DNA from: Panacagrimonas sp965216805
GTDB taxonomy: Bacteria; Pseudomonadota; Gammaproteobacteria; Nevskiales; Nevskiaceae
NCBI RefSeq assembly: GCF_965216805.1
Contig: NZ_CBDCGN010000003.1
Coordinates: forward strand, 1,488,001 to 1,552,000
Direction: 5' to 3'
Length of the DNA stretch: 64,000 nucleotides
Positions 8,237 through 17,862 of this stretch are shown one piece after another. The notes beneath the pieces are model-generated. The model saw nothing but the letters and a program-made list of their open reading frames with translations, made no database searches and was not told where the DNA came from. Every line of letters starts with the position of its first letter. Positions within the stretch are counted from its first letter, which is position 1. The translations under genes were made by a program, and so were the position numbers.

Positions 8237-10090
8237 TCATGCCATCGCACGCGCCACCTCCACCTTCGAGACACCGGCAACACGCGGACCTAGGCGGCCC
8301 AGTTCGTTGATCGCCTGCACGTGCGACTCGCATTCGCGCGCGAACGCGGCACGACGTGCGGCGAGCGTCGCGTCGCCGGGGACGAGTAGACCGCGGTTGG
8401 CGATCAGCTTGAGCGCGTTGCCGAACAGCTCGCGCGACAGGCATTCAGGATGCGTCAGCCGCTGCTGCAAGACCCACTGCCGGCCCACCGACATGCACGC
8501 GTCGATGAACTTCTTTTCCTCCACCGCGGCACCGGTCGGGTGCGCCGCGAGCCGCTCGGCGACCACCCAGTAAGCCTCGAGGAAGGTCGGCAGCACGGTC
8601 GGCGCCATCAGGAACGGCGCGTCCGCGATCATGTCCTTGCGCAGTTGCGCGGTCGCGATGCGATTGCGCCAGTCCGGGTCGAACAGGTCGGACTCGACCA
8701 GCAGCTCGTCGCGAAAGCCGGCGCGGTCGCTGAAGATGAATTCGAACTTGAGCAGGTCACGCAGCGCGAGCGTCTCCTGCTTGCCGGCCTTGACCAGATC
8801 CTCAGCGCCGCTGTTGGCGGCCTTCCACATTGCGAGTTCGAGAATCGCGCGGTTGATGAACCAGTGCACCGCGCTGTTGCGGTAATAGGCCGCGACCGCG
8901 TGCTGGCCGGGCGAGATGCGATACACCGGCTCGGCACCGTCGCGAAAGCCCTCGACCACGTTCGTCTTGACCAAGGTATCCAGCGTCTCCAGCACGCCGT
9001 GGTGATGACGCAAGGATTCGACCTGCGACACCGGCACGCTGCGCGCGCGCAGGTAGTCGAGCAGGGGGATGGTGCGGCGGAACACCTCGTCGAGCGTGAG
9101 CGCGCGGTCGCCGGAGGTGAGCAGCGCGAGCGTGGCCAGCGCCTGCGTGGTGACGGGCGTCGCGAGATTGATGCGCTTGAACACCTCGAACGCGCTCTTC
9201 TCCACCACGTACTTGTTGCGCTCCGCGTCCTCGCCGGCTTCGGCAAGCCGTTCTGCCAGCGACATCGGCTCGCCGAAGCGCACGTACACATGGCCGATCC
9301 AGGTTTGCTGCGTGCGCGCGTAATCGATCAGCCAGGGCAGCCCTTCCTTGGGCTTCGCGCCGCTGGTCTCCTGGTCCATCATCGCGCGGACCTCGTGGAG
9401 CTGGTCGTAGCAGATCGAGGTCGGCACCAGGATCACGTCCTTGGCCGCGCCGCTGCGGATCGCGTGCACGAGGTAGTTGAGCAGGCCGTACTTCGGCGGC
9501 CGCAGCTTGCCGGTGCGGCTGCGCCCGCCCTCCATGTACCACTCCAGGTTCTCGCCGCTGGCGACGAGATGCACGAAGTATTCGCGCAGCATCGCCTTGT
9601 AGATGATGTCGTTGCCGAGCGAGCGGCGGATGAACACACCGCCGCTGTGGCGCGCAATCGGCCCCAGCGGGAAGAAGCGCAGGTTGTCGCCGCCCAGCAC
9701 TCTCGGCCGCTTCGCGCCGTGCGCGCTGAAGATCTTCGAGGTGACGAATACGTCCGCGTAGGAGCGGTGCGAGGGCAGGTAGATCAGCGAGTGTTTCTCG
9801 TTGAGCTTCTTGAGTCGTGCCATCGCGGCGCTGTCGGCGTCCACCGTGAACGCGCGCGTGTGCGCCGGGCCGAGCGCGTGATCCCACAGCCACAGGCCGC
9901 TGTGGCTGCGCACCGAGGCCATCTCGGCAAGACGCGATCGCGCCTCCCGTGTGACCTGTTCCACCGGTCGGCCGAGCTTGGCAGCAAGGGCTTCGATCTC
10001 GGCGCGAAAACGCGGTAGCTTCACCACGCGACGGGCTTCCAGGCGCGGTGCCAGCGGCGAACTGTCGATCAGCTCGCGCGACAGCTTCAC
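8237..10090 (-). CDS. plsB: Glycerol-3-phosphate 1-O-acyltransferase
   Basis: An acyltransferase of about 617 residues that acylates glycerol-3-phosphate, the first step of phospholipid and triacylglycerol synthesis. Motif I is H108-RSYA-D113, motif II GGVFIRRS at about 150, motif III EGGRSRTG at about 187, and motif IV VPTSICYD. It is shorter than E. coli PlsB (about 807) but has all four blocks. The likely start is GTG at 10090, which overlaps the stop of a 12-codon frame that has a much stronger ribosome binding site, so translational coupling or a frame error at the 5' end is possible. Confidence 0.85.
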   Translation of the reverse strand: MKLSRELIDSSPLAPRLEARRVVKLPRFRAEIEALAAKLGRPVEQVTREARSRLAEMASVRSHSGLWLWDHALGPAHTRAFTVDADSAAMARLKKLNEKHSLIYLPSHRSYADVFVTSKIFSAHGAKRPRVLGGDNLRFFPLGPIARHSGGVFIRRSLGNDIIYKAMLREYFVHLVASGENLEWYMEGGRSRTGKLRPPKYGLLNYLVHAIRSGAAKDVILVPTSICYDQLHEVRAMMDQETSGAKPKEGLPWLIDYARTQQTWIGHVYVRFGEPMSLAERLAEAGEDAERNKYVVEKSAFEVFKRINLATPVTTQALATLALLTSGDRALTLDEVFRRTIPLLDYLRARSVPVSQVESLRHHHGVLETLDTLVKTNVVEGFRDGAEPVYRISPGQHAVAAYYRNSAVHWFINRAILELAMWKAANSGAEDLVKAGKQETLALRDLLKFEFIFSDRAGFRDELLVESDLFDPDWRNRIATAQLRKDMIADAPFLMAPTVLPTFLEAYWVVAERLAAHPTGAAVEEKKFIDACMSVGRQWVLQQRLTHPECLSRELFGNALKLIANRGLLVPGDATLAARRAAFARECESHVQAINELGRLGPRVAGVSKVEVARAMA

Positions 10091-10125
10091 TGCGGTACTC
10101 CCGCGGAAACGTGCTGGCTGTGCAT
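10087..10125 (-). CDS. 12-codon leader frame overlapping plsB
   Basis: A short frame encoding MHSQHVSAGVPQ. Its ATG at 10125 follows GGAGGAGAATCCAC, the best ribosome binding site in the neighbourhood. Its TGA overlaps the GTG start of plsB (GTGA). It may act as a coupling leader, or be the true plsB start separated by a one-base sequence error. No homology was recognised. Confidence 0.3.
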   Translation of the reverse strand: MHSQHVSAGVPQ

Positions 10126-10366
10126 GTGGATTCTCCTCCGCCGGTTCGCCCGTTCGCGATCGTCTCCACGGGCGTGTTTTTCTGGGTTTAAGCGTGGTCG
10201 AATCATACGCCCGCGGCACCCAACCAAAGTTTTGCCGGCCTGGGCGATCCCGCGCGGCTGGCGCGGAAGCTCATCGTCGGGGCCTCAGCGGAACACGCTG
10301 GTGCCGCCGCTCCGGACCCGTGCGAAAGTCGGGGTAGCGGCCGGTCCGGGGCGTTACCATCGGCAG

Positions 10367-11200
10367 ATGAACAGCCCCCAGACCCCAAGTTTCGAGACCG
10401 TCCGTTTGCTCGCCGACGGCCCGGTCGCCCGGCTCAGCTTCAACCGGCCCGACAATGCCAACGCTTTCGATCGCCGCATGTGGGAGGAGTTGCCGCGGGC
10501 GCTGGAGTGGATCGGCACGCAGCGCCACCTGCGCGTGGTGGTGCTGAGCGGCGAGGGCAGACATTTCACCGGCGGCATCGACCTGTCGGTGGTGAGTTGG
10601 CTCATGGAGCTGACGGCAGACCCGCAGCGTGCCACGCGCGGGCGCGAGGACGTGCTGGCCTTCATCGAGAAGGCGCAGCACGCGTTCAACGCGCTGGAGC
10701 GCTGCCCGGTGCCGGTCATCGCCGCGATCCACGGTGCCTGCGTCGGCGCCGGTGTGGACCTGATTGCGGCCTGCGACCTGCGCCTGTGTTCTGCGGATGC
10801 GAAGTTCTGCGTCAAGGAGGTCGATCTGGCGGTGGTGCCGGACGTCGGCACCCTGCAGCGTCTGAGCCATGTCATTGGCTACTCCGCGACCGCGGAGCTG
10901 ACCTACAGCGCGGAGACCTTCGACGCCCGGCGTGCGCTGGATTTGCGGTTGGTGTCGCGGGTGCTGGACAACAAGGGCGCATTGCTGGAATCGGCGAACC
11001 GGCTGGCGCAGGACATCGCGTCCAAGCCGCCGACCGCGGTGCGCGGCATCAAGCGCAACCTGTTGTGGTCGCGCGATCACAGCGTGCAGGACGGCCTGGC
11101 CTTCGTCGCGACCTGGAACGCGGCGATGCTGGTCGGCGAGGACCTGGCCGAGGCGGTCGAGGCCGCGAAGCAAAAGCGCAAGGCCATTTTCCCGGACTGA
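10367..11200 (+). CDS. Delta3,5-delta2,4-dienoyl-CoA isomerase-like crotonase
   Basis: A crotonase-fold protein of 277 residues. The oxyanion-hole segments are GRHFTGGIDLSVV and HGACVGAGVDLIAACDLRLCS. The segment FCVKEVDLAVVPDVGTLQRL matches the ECH1-type dienoyl-CoA isomerase signature, with Glu and Asp at the catalytic places. It would move double bonds during beta-oxidation of polyunsaturated acyl-CoA. It is divergent from plsB and lies 128 bases upstream of an acyl-CoA dehydrogenase. A plain enoyl-CoA hydratase role is the alternative. Confidence 0.8.
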   Translation: MNSPQTPSFETVRLLADGPVARLSFNRPDNANAFDRRMWEELPRALEWIGTQRHLRVVVLSGEGRHFTGGIDLSVVSWLMELTADPQRATRGREDVLAFIEKAQHAFNALERCPVPVIAAIHGACVGAGVDLIAACDLRLCSADAKFCVKEVDLAVVPDVGTLQRLSHVIGYSATAELTYSAETFDARRALDLRLVSRVLDNKGALLESANRLAQDIASKPPTAVRGIKRNLLWSRDHSVQDGLAFVATWNAAMLVGEDLAEAVEAAKQKRKAIFPD

Positions 11201-11224
11201 TCTTTACTCCCAGCGTTGCCGCGA

Positions 11225-11300
11225 AGGCCGACGTAGGTCGGCCCATGGCCGCCGTCGATGCGCGACAGATGGTTTCGATGGCGGGCCCGCCCCGCCCCAC
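11225..11300. repeat. REP-like repeat, copy 1
   Basis: The intergenic segment around GTAGGTCGGCCCATGGCCGCC is closely matched at 25203-25260 (GTAGGCCGGCCCGTGGCCGCC). In both copies a GGATGGCGG or GATGGCGG box follows some 20-25 bases later, which can pair with the GGCCGCC arm. This has the look of a repetitive extragenic palindrome. Confidence 0.5.
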
Positions 11301-11328
11301 ACCGCGCGTTTACCCCTTGAGATTCGAA

Positions 11329-12549
11329 ATGACCCACCCCCGCCGCCGCGCCGACGCTCTCTACAGCGACCTGTTCGTTCCCGACGAGACAAAGCGCATC
11401 CGCGAGGATGTGCGGCAGTTCTGCGACGACGTGATCCGCCCGGTCGCGCATCGCCTCAACACCACGCCGGAGAGCAAGGAGAGCTTCGCTCGTGCCGAGT
11501 TCGATGCGATAGCGAAGGCCGGCCTGTACAAGATTCCGTATCCGACCGATGTCGGCGGCCTCGGGCTGGAATTCCCGACCCTGGCGACCTGCACGGTGCT
11601 GGAGGAACTCGCGTACTACTCGCCGAGCCTCGCCTCCGCGCTGTACGACGGCCAGGCGATCCTGGTCGGCAAGACCTTGCAGCACGCGCCGCCGCATATC
11701 CGCAATAAGTATTTGCCGATGCTGATTCGCGGCGAGTTCGTGGGCTGCTTTGCCACCAGCGAGCCCAACGCGAGCACCGATCTGTCGGTGAAATCGATCG
11801 AGACGGTCGCGACCCAGGTCGAAGGCGGCTGGAAGATCAACGGCCAGAAGCGCTGGATCACGAACTCGCCGGTCGGCGACTGGATCGCGGTGCTCTGCAG
11901 AACGGGCGATGGCCTGACCATGCTGTGGGCCGACATGCGCGAGCCCGGCGTCGCGGTGTCCGCGCCCGATCTCAAGATGGGCAACCACGTGCAGCTCACC
12001 GCGGACATCCATTTCAAGGACGTGTTCGTGCCGGACGAGCACGTCGTCGGCAAGGTCGGCGGCGGCCTGCGAACCGCGATCACCGCGCTGGTGCTCGGCC
12101 GCATGGGCATCGGCGCCGTCGGCGTGGCCATGGCGCAGGCGGCGTTCGACTTCTCCACCGACTACATGGGCAAGCGCAAGGTTTTCGGCCAGGAACTGGC
12201 GCGCTTCCAGCACTGGCAGTTCAAGTTCGCCGAGCACGCGCTGCAGATCGAGATGGCGCGCAACCTCTACCAGAAGGCCGCGATCCGCTACGACAAAGAG
12301 GGCGGCGCGGATATCGAAGCCGCCATGTGCAAGATCGCGGGCAGCCGCCTGGCCTGTGACGTGGCACGCGACGCCATCCAGGTCTGCGGCGCGTATGGTT
12401 TTGTCAAAACCCTGTCCGGTCCCGGGACGAATTTCCCGCTCGAATCCATTTATCGCGACGCCAAGATCGGCGAGATCTACGAGGGCGCCAACGAGATCCA
12501 GAGCTGGGTGATTGCGCGGCACATCTTCGGCAGAGAATTCACCGGCTGA
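11329..12549 (+). CDS. Acyl-CoA dehydrogenase
   Basis: A flavoprotein of 406 residues that introduces the 2,3 double bond into acyl-CoA. The FAD/substrate segments CFATSEPNASTDLSV and WKINGQKRWITNSP, then GAYGFVKTLSGPG, are seen. The C-terminal IYEGANEIQ contains the catalytic-base glutamate seen in medium-chain-type enzymes. The ATG at 11329 gives the family length. It lies between the dienoyl-CoA isomerase gene and a MalT-type regulator. The chain-length preference is not readable; a glutaryl- or cyclohexyl-type substrate cannot be excluded. Confidence 0.85.
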   Translation: MTHPRRRADALYSDLFVPDETKRIREDVRQFCDDVIRPVAHRLNTTPESKESFARAEFDAIAKAGLYKIPYPTDVGGLGLEFPTLATCTVLEELAYYSPSLASALYDGQAILVGKTLQHAPPHIRNKYLPMLIRGEFVGCFATSEPNASTDLSVKSIETVATQVEGGWKINGQKRWITNSPVGDWIAVLCRTGDGLTMLWADMREPGVAVSAPDLKMGNHVQLTADIHFKDVFVPDEHVVGKVGGGLRTAITALVLGRMGIGAVGVAMAQAAFDFSTDYMGKRKVFGQELARFQHWQFKFAEHALQIEMARNLYQKAAIRYDKEGGADIEAAMCKIAGSRLACDVARDAIQVCGAYGFVKTLSGPGTNFPLESIYRDAKIGEIYEGANEIQSWVIARHIFGREFTG

Positions 12550-12624
12550 TCCGGCGGCGGCCGCCGCTCGGCGGCACTCGGGCTACACTCGGTCGCATAA
12601 CGAAATCGACCGGTGCGCTGGCAC

Positions 12625-15393
12625 ATGGCCAAAGTGCAGAAACGGTCGCCTCGCAAGCCCGGAGGAGGGCGGGCGGGGCGGCTGGAACCCCCGAGTTTTT
12701 CCTTTCCGCTGGTGCGCACGCGCACGCTCGAGGACTTGACGGCGGGGCCGCTGCTGCCGGCCAAAGTGGTGACCGTGGTGGCGCCCACCGGCTATGGCAA
12801 GACGGTGCTGTCGGGGGCGCTGTTCCGGCATTTTTCCGACGCCGGCATGCATGCCTGGTGGATCGCGCTGGACGACCGCGACGACAGCGTCGAGCGCGTG
12901 CTGGCGCTGCTGGAGGCCGGCCTGGGCGATCCGCAGGCGCCGATGCATCCGGCACAGGACCTGATCCGCGGCGACGAGCCCACCGAAAGCCGCATCGACG
13001 TGCTGCTGCAGACGGTGGCGCACCTGCCCGAACCGGCGCTGATCGTCATCGACAATCTCGGCTACTGCCGCGACGAGACCCTGGGCTATCTGCTGGACCG
13101 GCTGGTGTTTCGCACGCCGTCGTCGGTGCAGTTCGTGTTTTCCAGCACCGAGCGGGTGCCGATGAACCTGGCGCGCGCCAAGCTGGAAGGGCGCCTCCGC
13201 GAGGTCGGTTTTGCCGAGCTGAGTCTGAACCCCGCCGAGGTCGGTGCGTTTCTGGGCAAGGACCTGTGCCGGACTCTGGGCGACGCCGCGGTGCTCGGCG
13301 TGGTGCGCCAGACCGAGGGTTGGCCGACGGCGGTGCGACTGGCGCAGATCATCCTGTCGACCGCTGACCAGCCGCTGCGGGCCCTGCAGGGGTTCTCCGG
13401 CGCCGACGCCGATCTGGCCGATCTGCTCAACCGGCAGGTGCTGGACGGCTTTGCGCCCCAGATGCGGCGCTTCCTGATGGAGATCGCGCCGCTGCGCAGT
13501 TTCAGCGCCGATCTGTGTCGCGAGGCCACCGGCGATGCGCAGGCTGCGGGGCATCTGGACCTGCTGTTGCAGCGCAACGTGTTCGTGATACCACTGGATC
13601 GCAATCGCAGCCGCTATCGGCTGCACGGCCTGTTTCGCGAGTTCCTGATCCAGCAGGCGCAGCAGCAGCTGGCGCCGGCACGTCGGGCCGAAGTGCTGCA
13701 ACGCGCGGCGCTGTGGTGCGAGCGCGGCGGGCACTGGCAGGACGCCATCGACTATGCGCTGGAGGCCGAATCGGCGGATCTGGCCGGCACCATGCTGGAG
13801 CGGGTGGCGGCGACGTTCGTGCGCGACCGTGGCGATCTGCGTCAGTACATCGAGTGGATCGAACAATTGCACGCCGGCGGTCATCAGGTCGGCTGGGAAG
13901 CCGACTTCTGGTACGTCTGGGCGCTGGTCTTTCATCGCCGCTACGAATACGCGCGCCGGCAGAACGAGCGCCTCAACCTGCGCATCCGGCAGGAACAGCA
14001 GGCTGGGCGCGACGCCGCGCAACTGGCCGACTTGAAGCGCCGGATCGACGTCATCGGCACCTGCGTGGACACCTACACCGATCGCCTGGCCGAAGCCTAC
14101 GAGCAGGCCACCGGCTGGCTGGCCGAGGAGCACGCTGCGGACGATCCTTTCAACGTCGCGACCGTGGCCTGCGCGGCGGGCATCTCGCTGAGCAGCGCGC
14201 ATCGGTTCGTCGACGCGCGCCAGGTCATGCGCCGTGCGCAGGCAGCGATCTCGCAGTCGGACAGCGCGTACGGGGTCGGCTGGGTGGCGCTGCTGCAGGC
14301 GGTGATCTCGGTGCAGGAAGGCGATTACGCCGTCGTGCATCAGGACCTGCTGGCCTCGCTGTCGCGGGTGCGGGCTGCGCTGGGCGACAGCGCCGGCATC
14401 AGCGGCACCATGGCGCTGGTGGCGGCCAAGTGCGCGGTGGAGATGAATCTTGAGACCGAGGCGCGCGAGCTGCTGTCGCACGGTCTGCGCTGGGCGCAAA
14501 CACACGGCATCGTCGATACCGCGGTGCTGGGGCTGGACGCGGCGATCAAGCTGTGGCCCGGCCGCGATGAGGGCGACATCGCGCTGGCCCAGTTGCGCGA
14601 AATTGCCGGGGGCTATCCGCCGCGACTCGGGTTGATGCTGTCCTGCCTGCTGGTGCAGCGCCTGGCCCGCCTGGGCCGGATGGACGAGGCGATCGCCGAG
14701 GCGGCGCACATCGGTCTGAATATCGGCGCCCCGGAGCGGCGCAAGCCGGTGGTGAGCGGCCTGGAGACGGCGCGCGCGCGTGATCTCTACGCTGCCTCGG
14801 AGATCGACCTGCTGATCGCCACCGGCCGTCTCAAGCCGGCCGAAATTCTGATCGCCGAAGAGACCCGCCTGGCCAAGCTGGAAGGTCGCACCGCACGCCT
14901 GGTGGAACTGGCGCTGGGCGAGACCGTGATTGCGATCTGCTCGCACAACCCGCAGCCGGCAGCGCGGCATCTGGCGCGCGCGGTGAATCTGGCGGCGCGG
15001 CGGCGCATCCTGCGGCCGTTCCGCGACCGCAGCGAGACCATCGCCGGCCTGGTCAACGACACCAAGCCCTCGGCCTGGGGTTTTGCGCTGGAAGAAGAGC
15101 GCCGCTTCTTTGCCGAGATCTGCCGCGACCTGCCGTTGACCAACAGCGCGCTGTTCGATCAGATGGACGCCGGCCAGGGCGACAGCCCCCTGCTGGAGAC
15201 GCCCACCGCGCGCGAACTCGAGCTGCTGGGCCTGATCGAGGCCGGACTGTCCAACCAGCAGCTCGCGGACCGACTGAGCGTGTCGGTGGCCACGGTCAAA
15301 TGGCATCTGTACAACCTGTACACCAAGCTCGGTGTTTCCAGCCGCTCGGCAGCGCTGGCGCGGGCGCGCACCCTGAACCTGCTGGCGCGCTGA
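12625..15393 (+). CDS. AlkS/MalT-type LuxR-family transcriptional activator
   Basis: A large STAND-class activator of 922 residues: an N-terminal NTPase with Walker A APTGYGKT at 53-60, a long alpha-helical TPR-like middle, and a C-terminal LuxR helix-turn-helix (TARELELLGLIEAGLSNQQLA to VATVKWHLYNLYTKLGV, about residues 855-915). The same layout occurs in MalT and in AlkS, which senses alkanes and activates membrane hydroxylase genes. Here it stands 169 bases upstream of a membrane diiron hydroxylase, so it probably controls that unit. The ATG at 12625 is preferred to the GTG at 12613. The inducer is unknown. Confidence 0.8.
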   Translation: MAKVQKRSPRKPGGGRAGRLEPPSFSFPLVRTRTLEDLTAGPLLPAKVVTVVAPTGYGKTVLSGALFRHFSDAGMHAWWIALDDRDDSVERVLALLEAGLGDPQAPMHPAQDLIRGDEPTESRIDVLLQTVAHLPEPALIVIDNLGYCRDETLGYLLDRLVFRTPSSVQFVFSSTERVPMNLARAKLEGRLREVGFAELSLNPAEVGAFLGKDLCRTLGDAAVLGVVRQTEGWPTAVRLAQIILSTADQPLRALQGFSGADADLADLLNRQVLDGFAPQMRRFLMEIAPLRSFSADLCREATGDAQAAGHLDLLLQRNVFVIPLDRNRSRYRLHGLFREFLIQQAQQQLAPARRAEVLQRAALWCERGGHWQDAIDYALEAESADLAGTMLERVAATFVRDRGDLRQYIEWIEQLHAGGHQVGWEADFWYVWALVFHRRYEYARRQNERLNLRIRQEQQAGRDAAQLADLKRRIDVIGTCVDTYTDRLAEAYEQATGWLAEEHAADDPFNVATVACAAGISLSSAHRFVDARQVMRRAQAAISQSDSAYGVGWVALLQAVISVQEGDYAVVHQDLLASLSRVRAALGDSAGISGTMALVAAKCAVEMNLETEARELLSHGLRWAQTHGIVDTAVLGLDAAIKLWPGRDEGDIALAQLREIAGGYPPRLGLMLSCLLVQRLARLGRMDEAIAEAAHIGLNIGAPERRKPVVSGLETARARDLYAASEIDLLIATGRLKPAEILIAEETRLAKLEGRTARLVELALGETVIAICSHNPQPAARHLARAVNLAARRRILRPFRDRSETIAGLVNDTKPSAWGFALEEERRFFAEICRDLPLTNSALFDQMDAGQGDSPLLETPTARELELLGLIEAGLSNQQLADRLSVSVATVKWHLYNLYTKLGVSSRSAALARARTLNLLAR

Positions 15394-15562
15394 CAGGCGT
15401 ATCGAACCCGGGTTCGGCGCACTGCTGCAGCGCAGCATCGGCGAGTGCACCAGACCGGACCAAACTATGGGTTGGGGTGGCGGTGGGGTGCGGCAGCGAC
15501 GATAGGCTCGCTGAGTTACCGTCCGCGGGAGCGCAAGTGCTTCCGAGCCAAGGAGATCACCA

Positions 15563-16783
15563 ATGTCTGCCACCGCTTTGAAGTCCGAGCCGGTCAAGGT
15601 CTTCGATTACTTCAAGTACCTGCTGTCGCCGATGATTCTCGGCGCGCACGCCTACGGCCTCTGGCTCGGCGGCAACTACGCCTGGCTGGGCCTGGCCATG
15701 CTGCTGGGCGTGCTGTTCTTCGACGCTTTTCTGCCGCGCGACTACTCGATGCGCGACCAGAACTACGTGCGCATCTACGACGTCATCTGCGCGGTCACTG
15801 TGCTGTGCAGCTTCGCGAATATTTTCTTCTATAGCTGGCTGGTGGGGCAGGATCACTTCGTCGGCTCCTCGGCCGAACTCGGCGCGTTCCTGAGCACGCT
15901 GTTCATCGGCTTCGTGGTGGGCGCGCCGCCGGTGCATGAACTCTTCCACCGCGAGGAATTCGTGCTGCGCTGGCTCGGTCGTATCGGCCAGTGTCTGGTG
16001 TTCGACACCTGGCGCGAGATCACCCACGTGGTCACCCACCACATGCGCGTCGCCACGCCGGACGACCCGGATTACGCGCGCCGCGGCGACACCGTGTACG
16101 GCCACATCGCGCGCACTTTTCCGGCGCAGTGGAAAGAGGCCTATCACCTGGAAAAGATGATGTGGACCAAGCGTGGCCGCAAGTGGTACGACCCGCGCAA
16201 CGCCTGGGTGTGGAAGGCGGCCACCCTGATCACCTTCACCGCCATCCTCGCTGCGCTGGGCGGATTCAAGGGTGCGCTGCTGGCCATCCTGTCATTGCTG
16301 CTCGGCCCGCGCATGCTGCTCGAAGTATTCAACTACGTGAACCACTACGGACTGATCTCGGCCACACCCGGTCGTTTCCAGAAGCACCACACCTGGAACC
16401 ACATCACCCCGATGGTGCGCATTCTGGCGCTGGAGATCACCAACCACGCCGGCCACCACGACGACAGCTACAAGCCGTTCTACAAGCTGGAGCCGGACCC
16501 CAACGGCCCGGTGCAGCCGCAGTTCCTGCTGGTGGTGATCCTGGCTCTGGTGCCGCCACTGTTCTTCATGATGATCAAGCCGCTGCTCAAGCACTGGGAC
16601 CAGCACTACGCCACGCCTCAGGAGCGCGAAATCGCGCGCCGCGAAAACGAGCGCGCCGGTTGGCATGAATTGAACACGCCCGATCCCGCACGCGATCTGC
16701 CCAAGGGCATCTGGGACATGCGCGGCAAGCTCACCGAGCGCCAGCGTGCGTCGGTATCCTCGGCCACGCTCGGAGCCGCGTGA
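15563..16783 (+). CDS. XylM/CymAa-like membrane diiron hydroxylase
   Basis: An integral membrane non-haem diiron monooxygenase of 406 residues in the fatty-acid-desaturase/AlkB superfamily. Histidine boxes are HELFH (125-129), HVVTHH (155-160), NYVNHYG (257-263) and ITNHAGHH (292-299). The THHxxxATPDDPDY context resembles xylene or p-cymene monooxygenase (XylM, CymAa) more than the EHNRGHH box of alkane hydroxylases. It would hydroxylate a methyl or terminal carbon. An AAGGAGATCACC site precedes the ATG. It overlaps the following reductase gene (ATGA), so the pair forms one enzyme. The substrate is uncertain: alkyl-aromatic, terpene or alkane. Confidence 0.82.
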   Translation: MSATALKSEPVKVFDYFKYLLSPMILGAHAYGLWLGGNYAWLGLAMLLGVLFFDAFLPRDYSMRDQNYVRIYDVICAVTVLCSFANIFFYSWLVGQDHFVGSSAELGAFLSTLFIGFVVGAPPVHELFHREEFVLRWLGRIGQCLVFDTWREITHVVTHHMRVATPDDPDYARRGDTVYGHIARTFPAQWKEAYHLEKMMWTKRGRKWYDPRNAWVWKAATLITFTAILAALGGFKGALLAILSLLLGPRMLLEVFNYVNHYGLISATPGRFQKHHTWNHITPMVRILALEITNHAGHHDDSYKPFYKLEPDPNGPVQPQFLLVVILALVPPLFFMMIKPLLKHWDQHYATPQEREIARRENERAGWHELNTPDPARDLPKGIWDMRGKLTERQRASVSSATLGAA

Positions 16784-17862
16784 TGACTGCGCAAGCCGGC
16801 GCGCCGACCGCCGCGCGCGCCGACCTGTGCCGCATCACCGTGCGCGGCAGGGACGGTAGCGAGGAAGTATTCGACATCCGGCGCAACGATCTGCTGCTCA
16901 AGGCCGCGATCGAGCAAGGCATCGACTATCCGCACAACTGCAGGGTCGGCGTCTGCGGCACCTGCAAGACCCGGCTGGTCTCCGGTCGCGTCAGTCCGAT
17001 GGTGGACCTGGCGCTGTCGCCGCTGAAGAACGAGGAGATCGAGGCCGGCTATGTGCTGGCCTGCCAGGCCAAGGTGCGCGGCGATCTGGTGGTCGAGGCC
17101 AAGCTCGGTCACCACGCCCTGCTGCCGGTGAAGACCGTGTCCGCGCGCGTGAGCCGCTGGCACAAATTGCCGGGCGACGTCATCGATCTGCGTCTCAAGT
17201 GTGATGAGCCGGTGCATTTCCACGCCGGCCAGTACTGCACCATCGCCGAGTCGGGTTCGTTCACGCGCCGCAGCTACTCCTACTACGACGTGCCGCCGAT
17301 CGACGAGGACGCGCCCGCAACCGAAGTGGGGTTCCTGGTCAAGCGCCTGCCGGGCGGCCGCTTCTCCGAGTGGCTGTTCGAGCAGGATCGCACGGGCACC
17401 AAATTCTGGATCGAAGGCCCCTACGGGATCATGGGCGTGGACGATGTCGACGTGGATGGCCTGTGCGTGGCCGGCGGCACCGGCCTGGCGCCGATCCTGT
17501 CCATCGTCGGTGAGCGCCTGCGCAAGTCATCGAAGGCCAGGTTCACCATCGTGTTCGGCGTGCGTACCCGTGCGGACATCTTCGCCAACGAGCGCCTGAA
17601 TCAACTGCTCGCCGAGGCCGGCGACCGTGTGCGCCTGATCACCATCCTCTCCCATGAGCCGCAGGGTTCGGACTGGAAGGGGCCGCGCGGCCTGGTGACG
17701 GCGGCGCTGACGCCGGACCTCGGCGTGGATTACACGTCCGTCGCCGGCTTTCTGTGCGGCAACCTCGCCATGGTGGAGGCGGTAGAAGGGCGCCTGATCG
17801 AACTGGGCGTCGACCCGGATCGCATCCACGCCGACAAGTTCGTGCCCAGCGGCACACCGTAA
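16780..17862 (+). CDS. XylA-like [2Fe-2S]/FAD/NADH electron-transfer reductase
   Basis: A reductase of 360 residues with an N-terminal plant-type ferredoxin domain (Cys54, 59, 62 and 95), an FAD domain with FTRRSYSYYD, and an NAD domain with AGGTGLAPILSIV and a C-terminal ADKF. This is the XylA/CymAb layout, which feeds electrons from NADH to the preceding membrane hydroxylase. Start and previous stop overlap as ATGA, indicating translational coupling. It is the only XylA-type protein in the window and could also serve the orphan xylM at 30576. Confidence 0.88.
   Translation: MMTAQAGAPTAARADLCRITVRGRDGSEEVFDIRRNDLLLKAAIEQGIDYPHNCRVGVCGTCKTRLVSGRVSPMVDLALSPLKNEEIEAGYVLACQAKVRGDLVVEAKLGHHALLPVKTVSARVSRWHKLPGDVIDLRLKCDEPVHFHAGQYCTIAESGSFTRRSYSYYDVPPIDEDAPATEVGFLVKRLPGGRFSEWLFEQDRTGTKFWIEGPYGIMGVDDVDVDGLCVAGGTGLAPILSIVGERLRKSSKARFTIVFGVRTRADIFANERLNQLLAEAGDRVRLITILSHEPQGSDWKGPRGLVTAALTPDLGVDYTSVAGFLCGNLAMVEAVEGRLIELGVDPDRIHADKFVPSGTP

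Noticed and set aside
8450..10018. A 522-codon plus-strand frame over plsB, and a similar one at 6719-8293 over the WS/DGAT gene
   Set aside because: Both are mirror frames of genes with full family motifs on the minus strand.
15394..15562. Sigma-54 promoter before the XylM/CymAa-like gene
   Set aside because: GG-rich stretches occur but none has GC at the required ten-base spacing with a TGGCA box; the MalT-type activator suggests a sigma-70 promoter instead.
12583..15597. A 1004-codon frame antisense to the AlkS/MalT-type gene
   Set aside because: Gln/His/Arg-rich antisense shadow of a GC-rich gene; the plus strand has clear Walker A and LuxR motifs.
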